In this document: one piece after another, positions 36,209 through 46,433 of the stretch
Layout of the letters: each line of letters begins with the position of its first letter
Numbering within the stretch: the stretch's first letter is position 1
Origin: Chryseobacterium taichungense
Lineage (GTDB): Bacteria; Bacteroidota; Bacteroidia; Flavobacteriales; Weeksellaceae
Length of the DNA: 64,000 nt
Direction: 5' to 3'
Assembly (NCBI RefSeq): GCF_900109935.1
Contig: NZ_FOBV01000001.1
Location: 186,001-250,000 of the forward strand
Program-made: the position numbers and the translations under genes
The notes under the pieces: generated by a model
What the model saw: the letters and a program-made list of their open reading frames with translations, nothing else
Databases searched by the model: none
What the model was told of the DNA's origin: nothing

Positions 36209-37288
36209 TTAAATTAATTTCTCTGCATTATTACAATATTGATTCAATGCTTCGTTTGATAAATTCACCATATTAGTGAGCACCTTTTTTATATGCTCTT
36301 TGTCAATATCTACCCAGTATCCTGCATTATAATCATCCAAATCTTTCCAGCTGGATGATTTTGTTGTGATTACCGGCAAGCCATATGCTAAGGCCTCAAC
36401 AACTACCATTGGAGAACCTTCCGAATAAGATGGTAAAATAAAAAAATCTGAAGCGTCAAAAACGTCATACTTTGCGGAACCGAACTGTGGCTCAATGATA
36501 AAAACTTTATCTTTCAGCTGTAATTCATTTATTAAAGCCTCTACTTCTACCTGATAATTAAATTCGTTATTTCCTACGATAACCAAAATCCAGTCATTAA
36601 ATTTTTCCTGAAGTTCTGAAATAGCAGGCAGTAGCATATCCAAACCTTTTTTGGGAGTAATTCTTGAGAGATAGAGTAATACTTTTTTATCTTTGGGTAA
36701 GTGATATTTGGATTTGAATCTATACCCATTTCCTTTTTGTAAAAGAACTTTAGAGCCTATACCATTTTCTATGTAGGCAATAGGATTTTTCAGTCCTAAT
36801 TTTCTAAAATCTTCAATTTCATATTCAGATGTAGCATGAAGTACACTTGCTTTTTCCAAATTCTTCATTTCAAAAAGCGATAATGCAATCTTTTTCTTTA
36901 ATTTAGAATTTTTCAGAGCGTGTTCTGCCAAAGTGCCATGGGGTGCGATGATCGTCTTTGCCCCATTATTTCTTAAAATAGATGTTATTAAAGATTGAGA
37001 TATCCACAAGCTATGTTGATGAACGATATCATTGCTATTATCTTTTAAAGCTTTATTTATTTCTGTAACAGAAGCTTTTATAACAGAAAAAGTATGAGGA
37101 AACCCAAGTAACTTCTCTTTAGGAAAACCATAATTTTCTGAAGCCCATAATATGGTTTCTTCTTTGTCAGAACTCCACACACTGACGTTTTCTCCCAATT
37201 CCAGCTGAGCTTTTGCAAGCCCCATGCTAATATTGCCTAAACCACAAGAAGCTTTACCAAAAGAATCAACTGTATGTGTAATTTTCAT
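36209..37288 (-). CDS. GT4 glycosyltransferase, C-terminus trimmed by a nonsense codon
   Basis: The 359-residue GT-B protein has an N-terminal acceptor half (VDSFGKASCGLGNISMGLA, IIAPHGTLAEHALKNSK). The donor half carries LLYLSRITPKKGLDMLLPA and PSYSEGSPMVVVEALAYG with the EX7E motif. The reading frame ends at NNAEKLI, about 14 residues before the family's usual last helix, which is still visible after the stop (see the pseudogene at 35892). All catalytic parts are intact, so activity may remain. Its start overlaps the stop of the next transferase gene by 1 bp. Confidence 0.82.
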   Translation of the reverse strand: MKITHTVDSFGKASCGLGNISMGLAKAQLELGENVSVWSSDKEETILWASENYGFPKEKLLGFPHTFSVIKASVTEINKALKDNSNDIVHQHSLWISQSLITSILRNNGAKTIIAPHGTLAEHALKNSKLKKKIALSLFEMKNLEKASVLHATSEYEIEDFRKLGLKNPIAYIENGIGSKVLLQKGNGYRFKSKYHLPKDKKVLLYLSRITPKKGLDMLLPAISELQEKFNDWILVIVGNNEFNYQVEVEALINELQLKDKVFIIEPQFGSAKYDVFDASDFFILPSYSEGSPMVVVEALAYGLPVITTKSSSWKDLDDYNAGYWVDIDKEHIKKVLTNMVNLSNEALNQYCNNAEKLI

Positions 37289-38412
37289 TATTCGTAGCTA
37301 GATATAAATTTCTTTATGACAATCTCCGGATTAAAATTTTCCTCAGCTAATTGTAAGCTTATTTCTGAAAACTCTTTCCAGTATTCTTCTCTATCCATTA
37401 GCATGTTAAATTTCTCCTTAATTTCAGCATGATTGGAAGGATCAAAGATATAGCCATTTTTACCTTCCGAAACTGTTTCAAAGTGGTTTCCACAACGATC
37501 ACTAACGAATACAGGCAACCCGGATGAAATAGCTTCAACAATAGATAATGGACTTGGGTCTGAAAACGAAGGTAGCAAAAAAACATCAGCATTTTTATAT
37601 TCTTCTCCTATTTCTTGCTGTGTAAGATTTCCTAAAAGCTTTACATGATCATCCAAATTATGATCTTTGATGTATTTTAAATAATTATCATAAGAACTTC
37701 CTGTACCTGCAATTTTTAAAATAATCCTCCTGAGATTTTCGACACCCACTGCATTCATAAAATTCTTTATTCCTTTTATGTTTTCTTCTAACCTGGCAAC
37801 CAGAAGAAAAACAGGTAGCTTGTTGTTTTTATCTACTGTTTTATTAGTGTTAAAAACATTTGTAGATACTACATTCGGTAGATATACAATATTATGAATT
37901 GGAATATCCCATTTTGCAAATGACTTTACAGACATCTCGCCCGGAATTATAAACTTGCCATCAATCTGTCTGAAAAACCATTTTTTTAAAAAGTCCCTTA
38001 GCTTATTTTTAGCCTGACTTTCATTTGTTAAATAATTAGCTTCACTCCAAACTGATAAAGTATTCTTTGCCAATCCTATACTTTTTAAAAAGGCTATCAG
38101 CATCACATTCGGATTATTCCAACTGCCTCCTAAAATAATTTCATCCTTAGATTTTATTAGATCTTTTACCAAAAGAGGATTAAAATGAAAGAAAAAACCT
38201 TTTATATCAAGGTATAATCCGTTACCGATTTTATATTTAAACTTAAGATCATTCAGATCAATATTCCAATTTCTGTTGGACTCTGTTTCTCTCATGAAAA
38301 AAACTTCAAAATCGAAATTACTTCCTTTGCGAGTCTGTTCCAGCAGATTGTAAAAGAAAACTCTGTATGGAGGAATTATGTTTGTAAAGAAATATACTTT
38401 TTTGTTCTTCAT
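37288..38412 (-). CDS. GT4 glycosyltransferase
   Basis: The 374-residue GT-B protein shows YFFTNIIPPYRVFFYN at the N-terminus, a typical acceptor-side opening. The donor half has FLLVARLEENIKGIKNFM, ADVFLLPSFSDPSPLSIVEA (the EX7E region, with Asp at the first position) and NGYIFDP near the end. Donor and acceptor are unknown. It lies 13 bp downstream of WbsX and overlaps the next gene by 1 bp, so the transferases are translated in series. Confidence 0.83.
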   Translation of the reverse strand: MKNKKVYFFTNIIPPYRVFFYNLLEQTRKGSNFDFEVFFMRETESNRNWNIDLNDLKFKYKIGNGLYLDIKGFFFHFNPLLVKDLIKSKDEIILGGSWNNPNVMLIAFLKSIGLAKNTLSVWSEANYLTNESQAKNKLRDFLKKWFFRQIDGKFIIPGEMSVKSFAKWDIPIHNIVYLPNVVSTNVFNTNKTVDKNNKLPVFLLVARLEENIKGIKNFMNAVGVENLRRIILKIAGTGSSYDNYLKYIKDHNLDDHVKLLGNLTQQEIGEEYKNADVFLLPSFSDPSPLSIVEAISSGLPVFVSDRCGNHFETVSEGKNGYIFDPSNHAEIKEKFNMLMDREEYWKEFSEISLQLAEENFNPEIVIKKFISSYE

Positions 38413-38425
38413 CTATTAGCTGCTG

Positions 38426-39517
38426 TTAGTCTTTGAATATAACTTTTCTTAAGGCTTTAATATATCCTTTTCCGAAACGACGATCCGGCTCCATATAATT
38501 TCCTTCTCCCCACTCATTCCAGGAAACTAAAAATAAAATCTTTTTATCTTCTTTTTTGTTCTTCAGAAATTGGAGTGCTTTTGAAACCTGTCTTGCAAAT
38601 AAATCCGGAGTTGATCCTGAAATTACAAATCCTCTACTGCCAGACCTTGGTGTATGATCGTAATTAGGAATTATTGTAGGAATAGTATCTTCATCATGGT
38701 GCTGATCCGTGTAAAGATTATCAGATAATCTCTCATAATCAATCTTTCTGGGGGTATTTAACAATTTAATGTTTAAAAACTGCCAAGCCTTGACAAGATA
38801 AGGCTGATTAACATATGTCTTCAGATAATCCTGCAGTCTGTACATTGCGTCAAACCCTAAAGCTTTTACTTCTTCTTTTGTTTCCCCTCTTTGAACTGCT
38901 ACAAAATAAATTCCTTCCAGGCCATTTTGTAATGCCAGCTCACGCCAAACTTTAATAATTTCTTTTATTTCCTCTTTTTTATCAATGGCATAAATAACAA
39001 ATAATGGCTTACCATCCACCTGGATATATCTCTTGTCCTTAAAAGCAGGTAATAAAGCCGTCATAAAATGCTCTTCATAATCCTCTCTGCCAAGATATTT
39101 CTGTTCGATCAGTAGTTTATCTCCGCTTCCGGAAGGATCCCAAAGTTTTTGATACCAATTATGATTAGCCCATCCAAAACAAAAAGGAAAATCCGGTTCA
39201 CCAGAAGCTAGAACCTCATTAATAGGCCTTTCCAAGAGTCTCTTTCCGTCTCCGAACCAATAATGCCAATAACAAAAGCCTTCCACGCCAGCTTCCTTCG
39301 CCATTTCGACCTGTAACTTTCTGGTTTCTGCAACTCGTAAATCATAAAACCCAAGATCAGCAGGGATATTAGGTTGATGATGCCCTTTGTAAAGTGGTTT
39401 GGCATTAGCCACACAATGCCATTCTGTAAAACCAGGTCCCCACCATTCATTATTTTCAGGAACAGGATGGAATTGAGGGAGATAGAAAGCTATTACACGA
39501 GCTTTTTTATTTTTCAT
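38426..39517 (-). CDS. WbsX-like glycan-processing protein (GH99-related)
   Basis: The 363-residue protein begins ARVIAFYLPQFHPVPENNEW and WGPGFTEWHCVANAKPLYKG, the hallmark of the WbsX family (PF14307), related to GH99 endo-mannosidases. Further conserved stretches are GFCYWHYWFGDGKRLLERP, FCFGWANHNW and FLVSWNEWGEGNYMEPD. WbsX-like genes are common in O-antigen clusters and are called glycosyltransferases or hydrolases, with no settled activity. There is no signal peptide, so it should act in the cytosol. Confidence 0.85.
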   Translation of the reverse strand: MKNKKARVIAFYLPQFHPVPENNEWWGPGFTEWHCVANAKPLYKGHHQPNIPADLGFYDLRVAETRKLQVEMAKEAGVEGFCYWHYWFGDGKRLLERPINEVLASGEPDFPFCFGWANHNWYQKLWDPSGSGDKLLIEQKYLGREDYEEHFMTALLPAFKDKRYIQVDGKPLFVIYAIDKKEEIKEIIKVWRELALQNGLEGIYFVAVQRGETKEEVKALGFDAMYRLQDYLKTYVNQPYLVKAWQFLNIKLLNTPRKIDYERLSDNLYTDQHHDEDTIPTIIPNYDHTPRSGSRGFVISGSTPDLFARQVSKALQFLKNKKEDKKILFLVSWNEWGEGNYMEPDRRFGKGYIKALRKVIFKD

Positions 39518-39522
39518 TATTA

Positions 39523-40878
39523 TTAATTTTTGATTCTGAAAGTTGTTATTTTATATACGAAAATTGCAGCAAAGATAAAACCAAATAGGTATGCCACTGA
39601 GCTAAGCATATCACCTCTTAAAATAAAAAAAAGAAATCCCAGTGAAACTGTATATAAGACTGAAAAAAAATCACCAGTAATTTTTCTCTCAGTCTCCCAG
39701 TATGCTTTATCAATCAGTGCTGTCTGATAGGCTATAAATATCAAAAATAAAATAATTCCTATATATCCAAAGTTTACGTATCCTTCCGCAAAATAATTTG
39801 CAGCCACATTACTAAAGAAGAAGTTGAGTTTTTCTGCGGTGAAAGCTCCTGTCCCTAGCGGCTTATCAGGCCAGACAGATCTTGGTACCCAAAACAAAAA
39901 TACTCCAAGCAGTTGCTTTCCATAGGTAATTAAATCATTGGATATCAGCAAGGCAAAATTCTGGTAAGAATCGAAATGGGCTTCGGTAAACATTTTGAAA
40001 TCCAATTTAAACTTCTCGGTATTTTCATCTCCAAAATTCCGGAAAATATTTAAAAATGGAAAAAGAAAAAGTAATCCTCCCACAAAAATTAGTGAAAAGA
40101 CGTTTTTTTTCCTCACAAATGAAAATAAAATCAGTAAAACAGGAATATACATTGCCGCTGCTGCAAAACGGGGAACAGCAGACGGAAAACAGGTAAAAAG
40201 AGCCAATATCCCCAATATAGCAAAAACAACTTTATTTTTTTCTTTAGTAACACCGTAATAAAGAAAACACATGATAGAAATGGGCCGCACAAAATTATTT
40301 ACGATCAGCCATTTTGTAGGACTCTCATCTACTTCAAAATCTCTCATTGCATCAGCAACCAACTCTCCTCCACGAACCAACATTGGAACAATATTAAAAT
40401 TATTGGATGCAAATACTATGAAGAAGGCCAGTAAGGATAAAGCTATCAAAAGTAAAGAATTGATAAAAGTTACTTTATCAGGTACTTTAAAGCTGTTAAG
40501 CTTTCTTTCCAGTCGTGGTCTTTGTATTGTTTTTCTGAAAAAGTTATAAATAATCTTATATAAAATAATGATAAATATGACTAAAATATTTGTAAAAAAA
40601 TATTCTTCTTCCAAAAGAGGCCTATAATACCAGAGCTTAGAATTATCGTATGACTGTAGTAATGGTGCTACTCCAAAGAAAAAAAGAGAAAAAAGATAAA
40701 ACATTTTTTCTAGTGAATAGGATTCGTGACTTTTGGAAAAAATATTATATATAGAAATTACCTGTATAATACTACTTGTAAAAAATACTCTGTTTGAAAA
40801 ATACTCAGAATCTTTTCCTGCAAAAAACATTGCAACAATACAGATTACTGATATGAAGATCCATAAAAGCCTATTCAT
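39523..40878 (-). CDS. Wzy-like O-antigen polymerase
   Basis: The 451-residue membrane protein has about twelve hydrophobic segments and a larger loop around residues 255-340 that includes FWVPRSVWPDKPLGTGAF. That PRxxWPxKP motif is typical of oligosaccharide repeat-unit polymerases of the Wzy type. Wzy joins lipid-linked repeat units in the periplasm. The presence of one flippase (Wzx) and one polymerase candidate in the locus supports a Wzx/Wzy pathway. Sequence is AT-rich and poorly conserved, as expected for Wzy. Confidence 0.8.
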   Translation of the reverse strand: MNRLLWIFISVICIVAMFFAGKDSEYFSNRVFFTSSIIQVISIYNIFSKSHESYSLEKMFYLFSLFFFGVAPLLQSYDNSKLWYYRPLLEEEYFFTNILVIFIIILYKIIYNFFRKTIQRPRLERKLNSFKVPDKVTFINSLLLIALSLLAFFIVFASNNFNIVPMLVRGGELVADAMRDFEVDESPTKWLIVNNFVRPISIMCFLYYGVTKEKNKVVFAILGILALFTCFPSAVPRFAAAAMYIPVLLILFSFVRKKNVFSLIFVGGLLFLFPFLNIFRNFGDENTEKFKLDFKMFTEAHFDSYQNFALLISNDLITYGKQLLGVFLFWVPRSVWPDKPLGTGAFTAEKLNFFFSNVAANYFAEGYVNFGYIGIILFLIFIAYQTALIDKAYWETERKITGDFFSVLYTVSLGFLFFILRGDMLSSVAYLFGFIFAAIFVYKITTFRIKN

Positions 40879-40972
40879 TAGTTCTAAATAAATCTATCTT
40901 TAGGTTGATAATCAACGCTTCTACTATTGATCTTTAATATTTTTGTCATAATGCTATTATCTTCATTCGATG

Positions 40973-41611
40973 CTAAATTATTCTTATGATTCGTGCAGGA
41001 TTACCTGCTGCGATACAGTTATCAGGAATATTTTTTGTTACCACACTATTAGAGCCAATTATCGAATTTTCTCCAATTTTTATTCCTGGTAATATTGTTA
41101 CTTTATCAGCTATCCATACATTATCGCCAATATAAACCCCCCCCTTAGAAAATAATTTTCTTTTAGCCGGAGCGGTATTCAATTCTCCTTTATCCATTGA
41201 GCCATGCGAGTTATCACTTATTGTAATATATTTTCCTGTCAATACATTTTTACCTATATATATACTATTTATGCTCGTAATATGAAATCCTTCACCAATG
41301 GTAGTACCCTCATCTATAATAATGTTAGGAGAATAAATATCCCCATTATATTCATTCCATGCAGCAAGGGTTCCATTAGCAGCTAATGTAACATTATCTT
41401 TTATACTTATTGAGTTAAATCCTATTATTTCACTGGAATAATGGATAAATATATTTTTTCCAAAATATTTAAAATATCTAGATAAGCTTCCTGCCTTGAA
41501 AAATCCTAATATGGCAACTTTTTTGTCATGAAAGCCTGATGTTAATACTATACTATGCAATACTCCCAGTTTAAATATTATTTTTTTTAAAAATCTATAT
41601 GTTATATTCAT
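40973..41611 (-). CDS. Hexapeptide O-acetyltransferase
   Basis: The 212-residue protein has a hydrophobic N-terminus and a left-handed beta-helix (about 65-205). Characteristic motifs are DEGTTIGEGFHI, ISDNSHG (with the likely catalytic His), GVYIGDNVWIADKVTILPG and GENSIIGSNSVVTKNIPDN. It ends AAGNPARII, the usual tail of the WcaF/maltose O-acetyltransferase group. It probably acetylates a sugar of the repeat unit using acetyl-CoA. It lies between the polymerase and flippase genes. Confidence 0.85.
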   Translation of the reverse strand: MNITYRFLKKIIFKLGVLHSIVLTSGFHDKKVAILGFFKAGSLSRYFKYFGKNIFIHYSSEIIGFNSISIKDNVTLAANGTLAAWNEYNGDIYSPNIIIDEGTTIGEGFHITSINSIYIGKNVLTGKYITISDNSHGSMDKGELNTAPAKRKLFSKGGVYIGDNVWIADKVTILPGIKIGENSIIGSNSVVTKNIPDNCIAAGNPARIIRII

Positions 41612-41650
41612 ATCACTTAATGTTATTATATCAAGTTTAACATTCTAACT

Positions 41651-42967
41651 TTAACTTAGTCTTTTAGCTTTTATAATGCTTGCTAAATTTAGCATAATTA
41701 ATTTGGGACTAAAGTATTTCCAGTTTATAATATTAATTTTCATTTTTTTAAGAAAACAGAAACATAAAATTATAATCATAATATCTATAAAGATAATATT
41801 CCATGCTGCGCCATAATAACCAAATTTTTTACTTAAATAATAGTTTAGTAACAAGCCAGCAATATTACAAAATAAATTAATTCTAAAATAGAGTTTATCA
41901 AAATTATAATTCAATAGAACTTGAACACCCAATAAATTACATAATCCCATAGTTAAAGGGGCAAAAGATACAATTTCCAAAATTTTAATAGATTCGTTGA
42001 ACTTTTCTCCAAAAATTAATTTAATTAAAAAAGGAGAAAAGATTAATAAACATAAGCAGATTATAAAGTAAAAATATGTAATGATCGGTACGATTTTTTT
42101 TACGATATCATTTCCTACTTCAGTAGATTTTGAAAATGCATTTGAGATAAATGGATAGATAGCCGTTGATATAGGAATGAAAAGTACATTCACCACCACA
42201 AATAAAAAATTAATGCTTGTTGTAAAATATCCTATTTCTTTTGTAGTAACGAAGAAACCTAAAATAATGGTATTAGTAGTTGCCCGGAAAGCTCCTAATA
42301 CGTTGGATATAAATATAAATCTATCATTAAATATCAGGGTAAATAATTTATTTAATGGCTGCCTCATTAATTGTAATGAGTATTTTCTTTTAGCATATAT
42401 GAGCAATCCTATATTAATCGTAACATTAAAAACTGTTGCAAATAAAGGGATGTAAAAATAATCTTGCTTTGTTTTTACAAACAGGAAAATAAGGATCATA
42501 TTAATGAATCCTCTTACCACATTTATTTTGGAAAAAATCTTTAAATCCTGAAAGCTCTGATAAATGAATTGTGGCGAAAAAACCGAGGAAAGCAATCCTA
42601 AAAATAAAATAATACTTACTACGTAATCTTTATGTAAAACCTCACCAAAGAATAGAGAAATCATAAACAATATACTCGAAATGACATATAAAATACATCT
42701 GGAATAGATAACTTCAGAAAATGCCTTACTGACAAATTCTTTATCCTGAATATTTCTGGAAATTATTTTAGTTCCTGATAAATCAAAACTATATAAAATA
42801 AACAATGTAAAGTATCCTATAAAAGCAGTACTATAATTTAAAATACCATATCCCTCAGGTCCAATAATTCTCGATACATAAGGCATCGTAACTAAAGGGA
42901 AAGCAACATTTGCTATTTGGCTTATTCCTAAAGAAAAAATATTTTCAAATACTTTGTTTTTAAACAT
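41651..42967 (-). CDS. Wzx-type oligosaccharide flippase
   Basis: The 438-residue MOP-superfamily protein has about twelve helices. The conserved opening NIFSLGISQIANVAFPLVTM (about 9-28) and PYVSRIIGPEGYGILNYSTA (29-48) is typical of Wzx. It flips lipid-linked repeat units across the inner membrane. Very low GC compared with flanking export genes suggests exchange between strains. Confidence 0.9.
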   Translation of the reverse strand: MFKNKVFENIFSLGISQIANVAFPLVTMPYVSRIIGPEGYGILNYSTAFIGYFTLFILYSFDLSGTKIISRNIQDKEFVSKAFSEVIYSRCILYVISSILFMISLFFGEVLHKDYVVSIILFLGLLSSVFSPQFIYQSFQDLKIFSKINVVRGFINMILIFLFVKTKQDYFYIPLFATVFNVTINIGLLIYAKRKYSLQLMRQPLNKLFTLIFNDRFIFISNVLGAFRATTNTIILGFFVTTKEIGYFTTSINFLFVVVNVLFIPISTAIYPFISNAFSKSTEVGNDIVKKIVPIITYFYFIICLCLLIFSPFLIKLIFGEKFNESIKILEIVSFAPLTMGLCNLLGVQVLLNYNFDKLYFRINLFCNIAGLLLNYYLSKKFGYYGAAWNIIFIDIMIIILCFCFLKKMKINIINWKYFSPKLIMLNLASIIKAKRLS

Positions 42968-43044
42968 TACATGTTATTAGTATAGCTTTAATTTGTTTTT
43001 AGAACGTATATTCTATTTTTTTGTAAAATATAAAATTGGATTTT

Positions 43045-45411
43045 CTATCTGTTAAGAATCTTTTGCCACCATTTTCTTTCTTCAGCATTATACCCATAAC
43101 CATATTTGTTTCCATAGCCAAAATAATTCTGATTTACATCATTTAATACAAAACCTACATTTTTGATTTTCTCTGACTCAATATTCTTATTAGCAAAATC
43201 GATCAATGTTTTTTCTGTATAACCAGATCTTGCAACATACAATGTTACATCTGCCATTTCAGCAAAAAGGAAGGTATCTGTAACAAGCATTAATGGGGCT
43301 GTATCTAAAATAATATAGTCATACTTAGTTTTAAGTTCATCTAAAAGTTCTTCATAGCGACCATTCGTAAGAAGTTCTGTAGGATTAGGCGGTATACTTC
43401 CCGAATAAATTACATGCAGGTACGGATTAAAAGTAGAGGTATGTACGATATCTTCAATTTTGGTTTTATCCTCGTACAGATATTCAGTAAGTCCCATCAA
43501 GCCTTTTCTTGCAGGATTATACCTTTGAAGTTGGGGATTCCTGATATCAGAACCTATAATAATAACTTTTTTATTTGGAGTAGCAAGTGCTAAAGAAAGA
43601 TTTACAGAAACGAATGTTTTACCTTCCCCTTTTACGGTGGAGGTTACAAATACCACTTTAGCTTCTTTTTTCTTAGCCAGCATAAAGTTCATATTCGTAA
43701 TCAATATTCTGAAAGCTTCTGCCAAAGGAGTAAGATCATTAGTCTTAATAAGCTCTTCCTGCCCTCTTTCCAAGCTCGGGATTTCTCCGATTACTGATTT
43801 ACCGTGAGATAGGACTTCCAGATCGTGTCTTGACTTGATTTTATTATTAAGTAATTCTTTAATATAAATAATGATAAAAGGGATCAGTAAACCAAGCAAC
43901 AGCCCTCCTAATAAGAATACTTGTTTTCTTGGAGAGATAGGATTCGGTAATGTATATGCATAATCTACAATTCTTGCTTTATTCGCTGTTACAGCCAATG
44001 AAATTGCTGTTTCTTCTCTTTTCTGAAGTAATAAAAGATATAAACTTTCTTTGATCTGCTGTTGTCTTTCAATACTTCTAAACTTTTTTTCCTGAGAAGG
44101 TACTTTAGTAATCTTAGAATTAATTGTACTTTGTTCTCCCTGATATTGGTTTCTGGCTAGCTGTAGGCCCGTTCTGTTTTTAATTAAGCTTTCCATAACG
44201 GCGCCTTTTAAGGAAGAAATCTGCTTACTTAAGTCTACTACAAGCGGGTTTTGAGCCGTTGCATTCTCCAACAACCTATTTCTCTCTATAACCAATTGAT
44301 TATAAGCAGATATATTTGACACTGCTGTTTCATTATTTAAACCTATGTTTGCTGGTAAAACCTGAGAATTATTTTGCCTGCCTAAAAAATCAATCAATGA
44401 ATTAGTTAATTCAAGTTGAGATTCCAATTCCAGCTCTCTTGCCCTGGCGTTCGCAGAAGTTTCAAGATTTAATTTGGCTTCGGTTTCAATATCAACAATT
44501 TTGTTTGAGGTTTTAAAGTTTTCTTTCTGATTTTCAACCTGTCCTAACTCATTTGCAATAATATTTATTCTGTCATCTATAAAATCCTTTGTTTTCTTGG
44601 ATTCAGAATTTTTTTCATTAATAGCTTCAGTGTTATAAACATCCACTAAATTATTAAGAATGTCTTTGGCTTTGTCGTTATTAGGATAATTTAATGAAAG
44701 GCCAATCACGGTAGCATCTTTATTCACTAAATAAACATTTAATTTGCCCTGCCAGCTATTTACCGTGTTTTCAAGTGTAGTATAAGAGAAGTACATTTCA
44801 CTCGTATCACCAGCTTTTAGCTTGTTAAATTTCCTGTTGCGCTCAATGATCAGATTAGCATAAGGCAAACTGATCGTTCTATTAAAAGTTGTTTTGATTT
44901 CTTTTGGAAGTTCTTCAGAACTTAAGGTAATATCATTTCCAGATATTTTTATAGCAATGGGCTTTTCAGGAGTTTTTGTAAAAGGCTTTTCGTTGATTGT
45001 ATGTATGATGACCGGCGAAGTATCTCTGTAAAGTTCTTTTGTCTTGAGGCCAGATTTTGTGTAAACCACATTCTGTAATTCAAGCTTTTTGACAACATCA
45101 TACATCATCTTCTTAGACTTGAATATTTCTATTTCGTTTTCAATACTGTTGGTACCCATTCCTCCCAAGCCCGATAGATCCTGTAATACAGCAAACTCTC
45201 CCGTTGTTGTAGAAGGTGCTTTTTTGGCATCTTTGATGAGTACTGATGTTTGGGTTTTATATACAGGTGTTGCCTGTTTTACATACAGATATACTATAAC
45301 TAAAGATAAAATAGGAATGATAATGAACCAGATCCAGTTTCTCAGATAAGGTTTTAAAGCTTCATTAATATTAATTTTTTTACCCTGTTCTTCAACTATA
45401 GAGTTATTCAT
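43045..45411 (-). CDS. Wzc-type polysaccharide co-polymerase / tyrosine autokinase
   Basis: The 788-residue inner-membrane protein has an N-terminal Wzz domain (TM near 30-50; [19 protein letters not shown]). A long periplasmic coiled-coil region (about 270-460) and a second TM near 510 follow. The cytosolic BY-kinase domain has Walker [11 protein letters not shown], Walker A' [14 protein letters not shown] and Walker [11 protein letters not shown]. The tyrosine-rich C-terminus ([13 protein letters not shown]) is the autophosphorylation cluster. With Wza it controls chain length and export of surface polysaccharide. It is preceded by wza. Confidence 0.94.
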   Translation of the reverse strand: MNNSIVEEQGKKININEALKPYLRNWIWFIIIPILSLVIVYLYVKQATPVYKTQTSVLIKDAKKAPSTTTGEFAVLQDLSGLGGMGTNSIENEIEIFKSKKMMYDVVKKLELQNVVYTKSGLKTKELYRDTSPVIIHTINEKPFTKTPEKPIAIKISGNDITLSSEELPKEIKTTFNRTISLPYANLIIERNRKFNKLKAGDTSEMYFSYTTLENTVNSWQGKLNVYLVNKDATVIGLSLNYPNNDKAKDILNNLVDVYNTEAINEKNSESKKTKDFIDDRINIIANELGQVENQKENFKTSNKIVDIETEAKLNLETSANARARELELESQLELTNSLIDFLGRQNNSQVLPANIGLNNETAVSNISAYNQLVIERNRLLENATAQNPLVVDLSKQISSLKGAVMESLIKNRTGLQLARNQYQGEQSTINSKITKVPSQEKKFRSIERQQQIKESLYLLLLQKREETAISLAVTANKARIVDYAYTLPNPISPRKQVFLLGGLLLGLLIPFIIIYIKELLNNKIKSRHDLEVLSHGKSVIGEIPSLERGQEELIKTNDLTPLAEAFRILITNMNFMLAKKKEAKVVFVTSTVKGEGKTFVSVNLSLALATPNKKVIIIGSDIRNPQLQRYNPARKGLMGLTEYLYEDKTKIEDIVHTSTFNPYLHVIYSGSIPPNPTELLTNGRYEELLDELKTKYDYIILDTAPLMLVTDTFLFAEMADVTLYVARSGYTEKTLIDFANKNIESEKIKNVGFVLNDVNQNYFGYGNKYGYGYNAEERKWWQKILNR

Positions 45412-45575
45412 TATTTAGTTTTATATTTAAATCTTTAACTATCATTATATGCGCATTAACAATCTTTTCTTCAGACTTTACCCATAATTGCTGTATTTGT
45501 TTAATGCTTAATCTAACTAATCACCAATTCTTAATATTGATAAGTATTGATTTGTTGCTAAATGTACTGTAAAAT

Positions 45576-46394
45576 CTATTTTCGGATCAAAGATACGATA
45601 ACCGCAACTGCAGTTACTGCAATAGAAATCGCCGTTAAATAGAGTCCTGTATTAGGATTCTGTTTTGCCTGTACATCTTTGGTATTAGTGGCTGGTACAA
45701 TGATCGCATCACCCTGCTTAAGGTAATAATAAGGTGAGTTGATAAGATTGGCATCCGTTAAATTTATTTTTCCGTGAGACACCACTCCGTTTTCGGTACG
45801 GATAATCAGTATGTCATCTCTTTTTCCATACATGGTAAGATCGCCTGCCATTCCCAATGCATTCCAAATTGTTCCCTGTCCGTTTGAAATCGTGTAGTCA
45901 CCCTGTTTGTTAACTTCTCCTAATATCGTAATTTTAAAATTAGCCAGTCTTACATTTACGGCAGGATTAATAACATACTGCTGTATCTTTTCTCTTAGTT
46001 CGTCTTTAAATTCAATAAGGGTTTTACCTGTTGTATTGATAATACCTAATGTTGGAAAATCAATATCACCTTTAGAATCTACGATATAGGTTGGTCCGGA
46101 AATACTTGCAGCCCCCTGGTTCGGCGTGTTTCCTCCTGCTGCTGCATTTGTCTGTACAACTTCTGATGATGAGTAGTTTTGATTAAAAGGTTTAACCACA
46201 TCCATATCCTTGGCTGTTATTAAAATAACAAGCTGATCTCCAGGCTGAATGGTAGACCGTGAGTTTTTTAAAGAATTTTCAACAGCTGCCTGCTCAATAT
46301 TCTGCATGTAATTCAAATCATTCTTAGCATTTTGATTAACTCTGCACGAAAGCAACATCAAAGCACTAAATATAACTAAAGCTTTACCCTTCAT
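45576..46394 (-). CDS. Polysaccharide export lipoprotein (Wza-like)
   Basis: The start is MKGKALVIFSALMLLSC; the six codons before it begin with TTG. The 272-residue lipoprotein (Cys near residue 17) has the Poly_export domain, with STIQPGDQLVILITA. A SLBB domain follows (ANFKITILGEVNKQGDYTIS), and a C-terminal helix (TAISIAVTAVAVIVSLI) could insert in the outer membrane. It is shorter than E. coli Wza, as usual in Bacteroidetes. It forms the outer-membrane channel that pairs with the Wzc protein downstream. Confidence 0.92.
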   Translation of the reverse strand: MKGKALVIFSALMLLSCRVNQNAKNDLNYMQNIEQAAVENSLKNSRSTIQPGDQLVILITAKDMDVVKPFNQNYSSSEVVQTNAAAGGNTPNQGAASISGPTYIVDSKGDIDFPTLGIINTTGKTLIEFKDELREKIQQYVINPAVNVRLANFKITILGEVNKQGDYTISNGQGTIWNALGMAGDLTMYGKRDDILIIRTENGVVSHGKINLTDANLINSPYYYLKQGDAIIVPATNTKDVQAKQNPNTGLYLTAISIAVTAVAVIVSLIRK

Positions 46395-46433
46395 AAATTT
46401 AAAATTGTACAAATATATACATTTAAATCTTTT

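Noticed and set aside
36209..37288. The 36209 transferase as a pseudogene
   Set aside because: Only the last helix is lost to the stop; catalytic motifs and the reading frame are intact, so it is kept as a gene.
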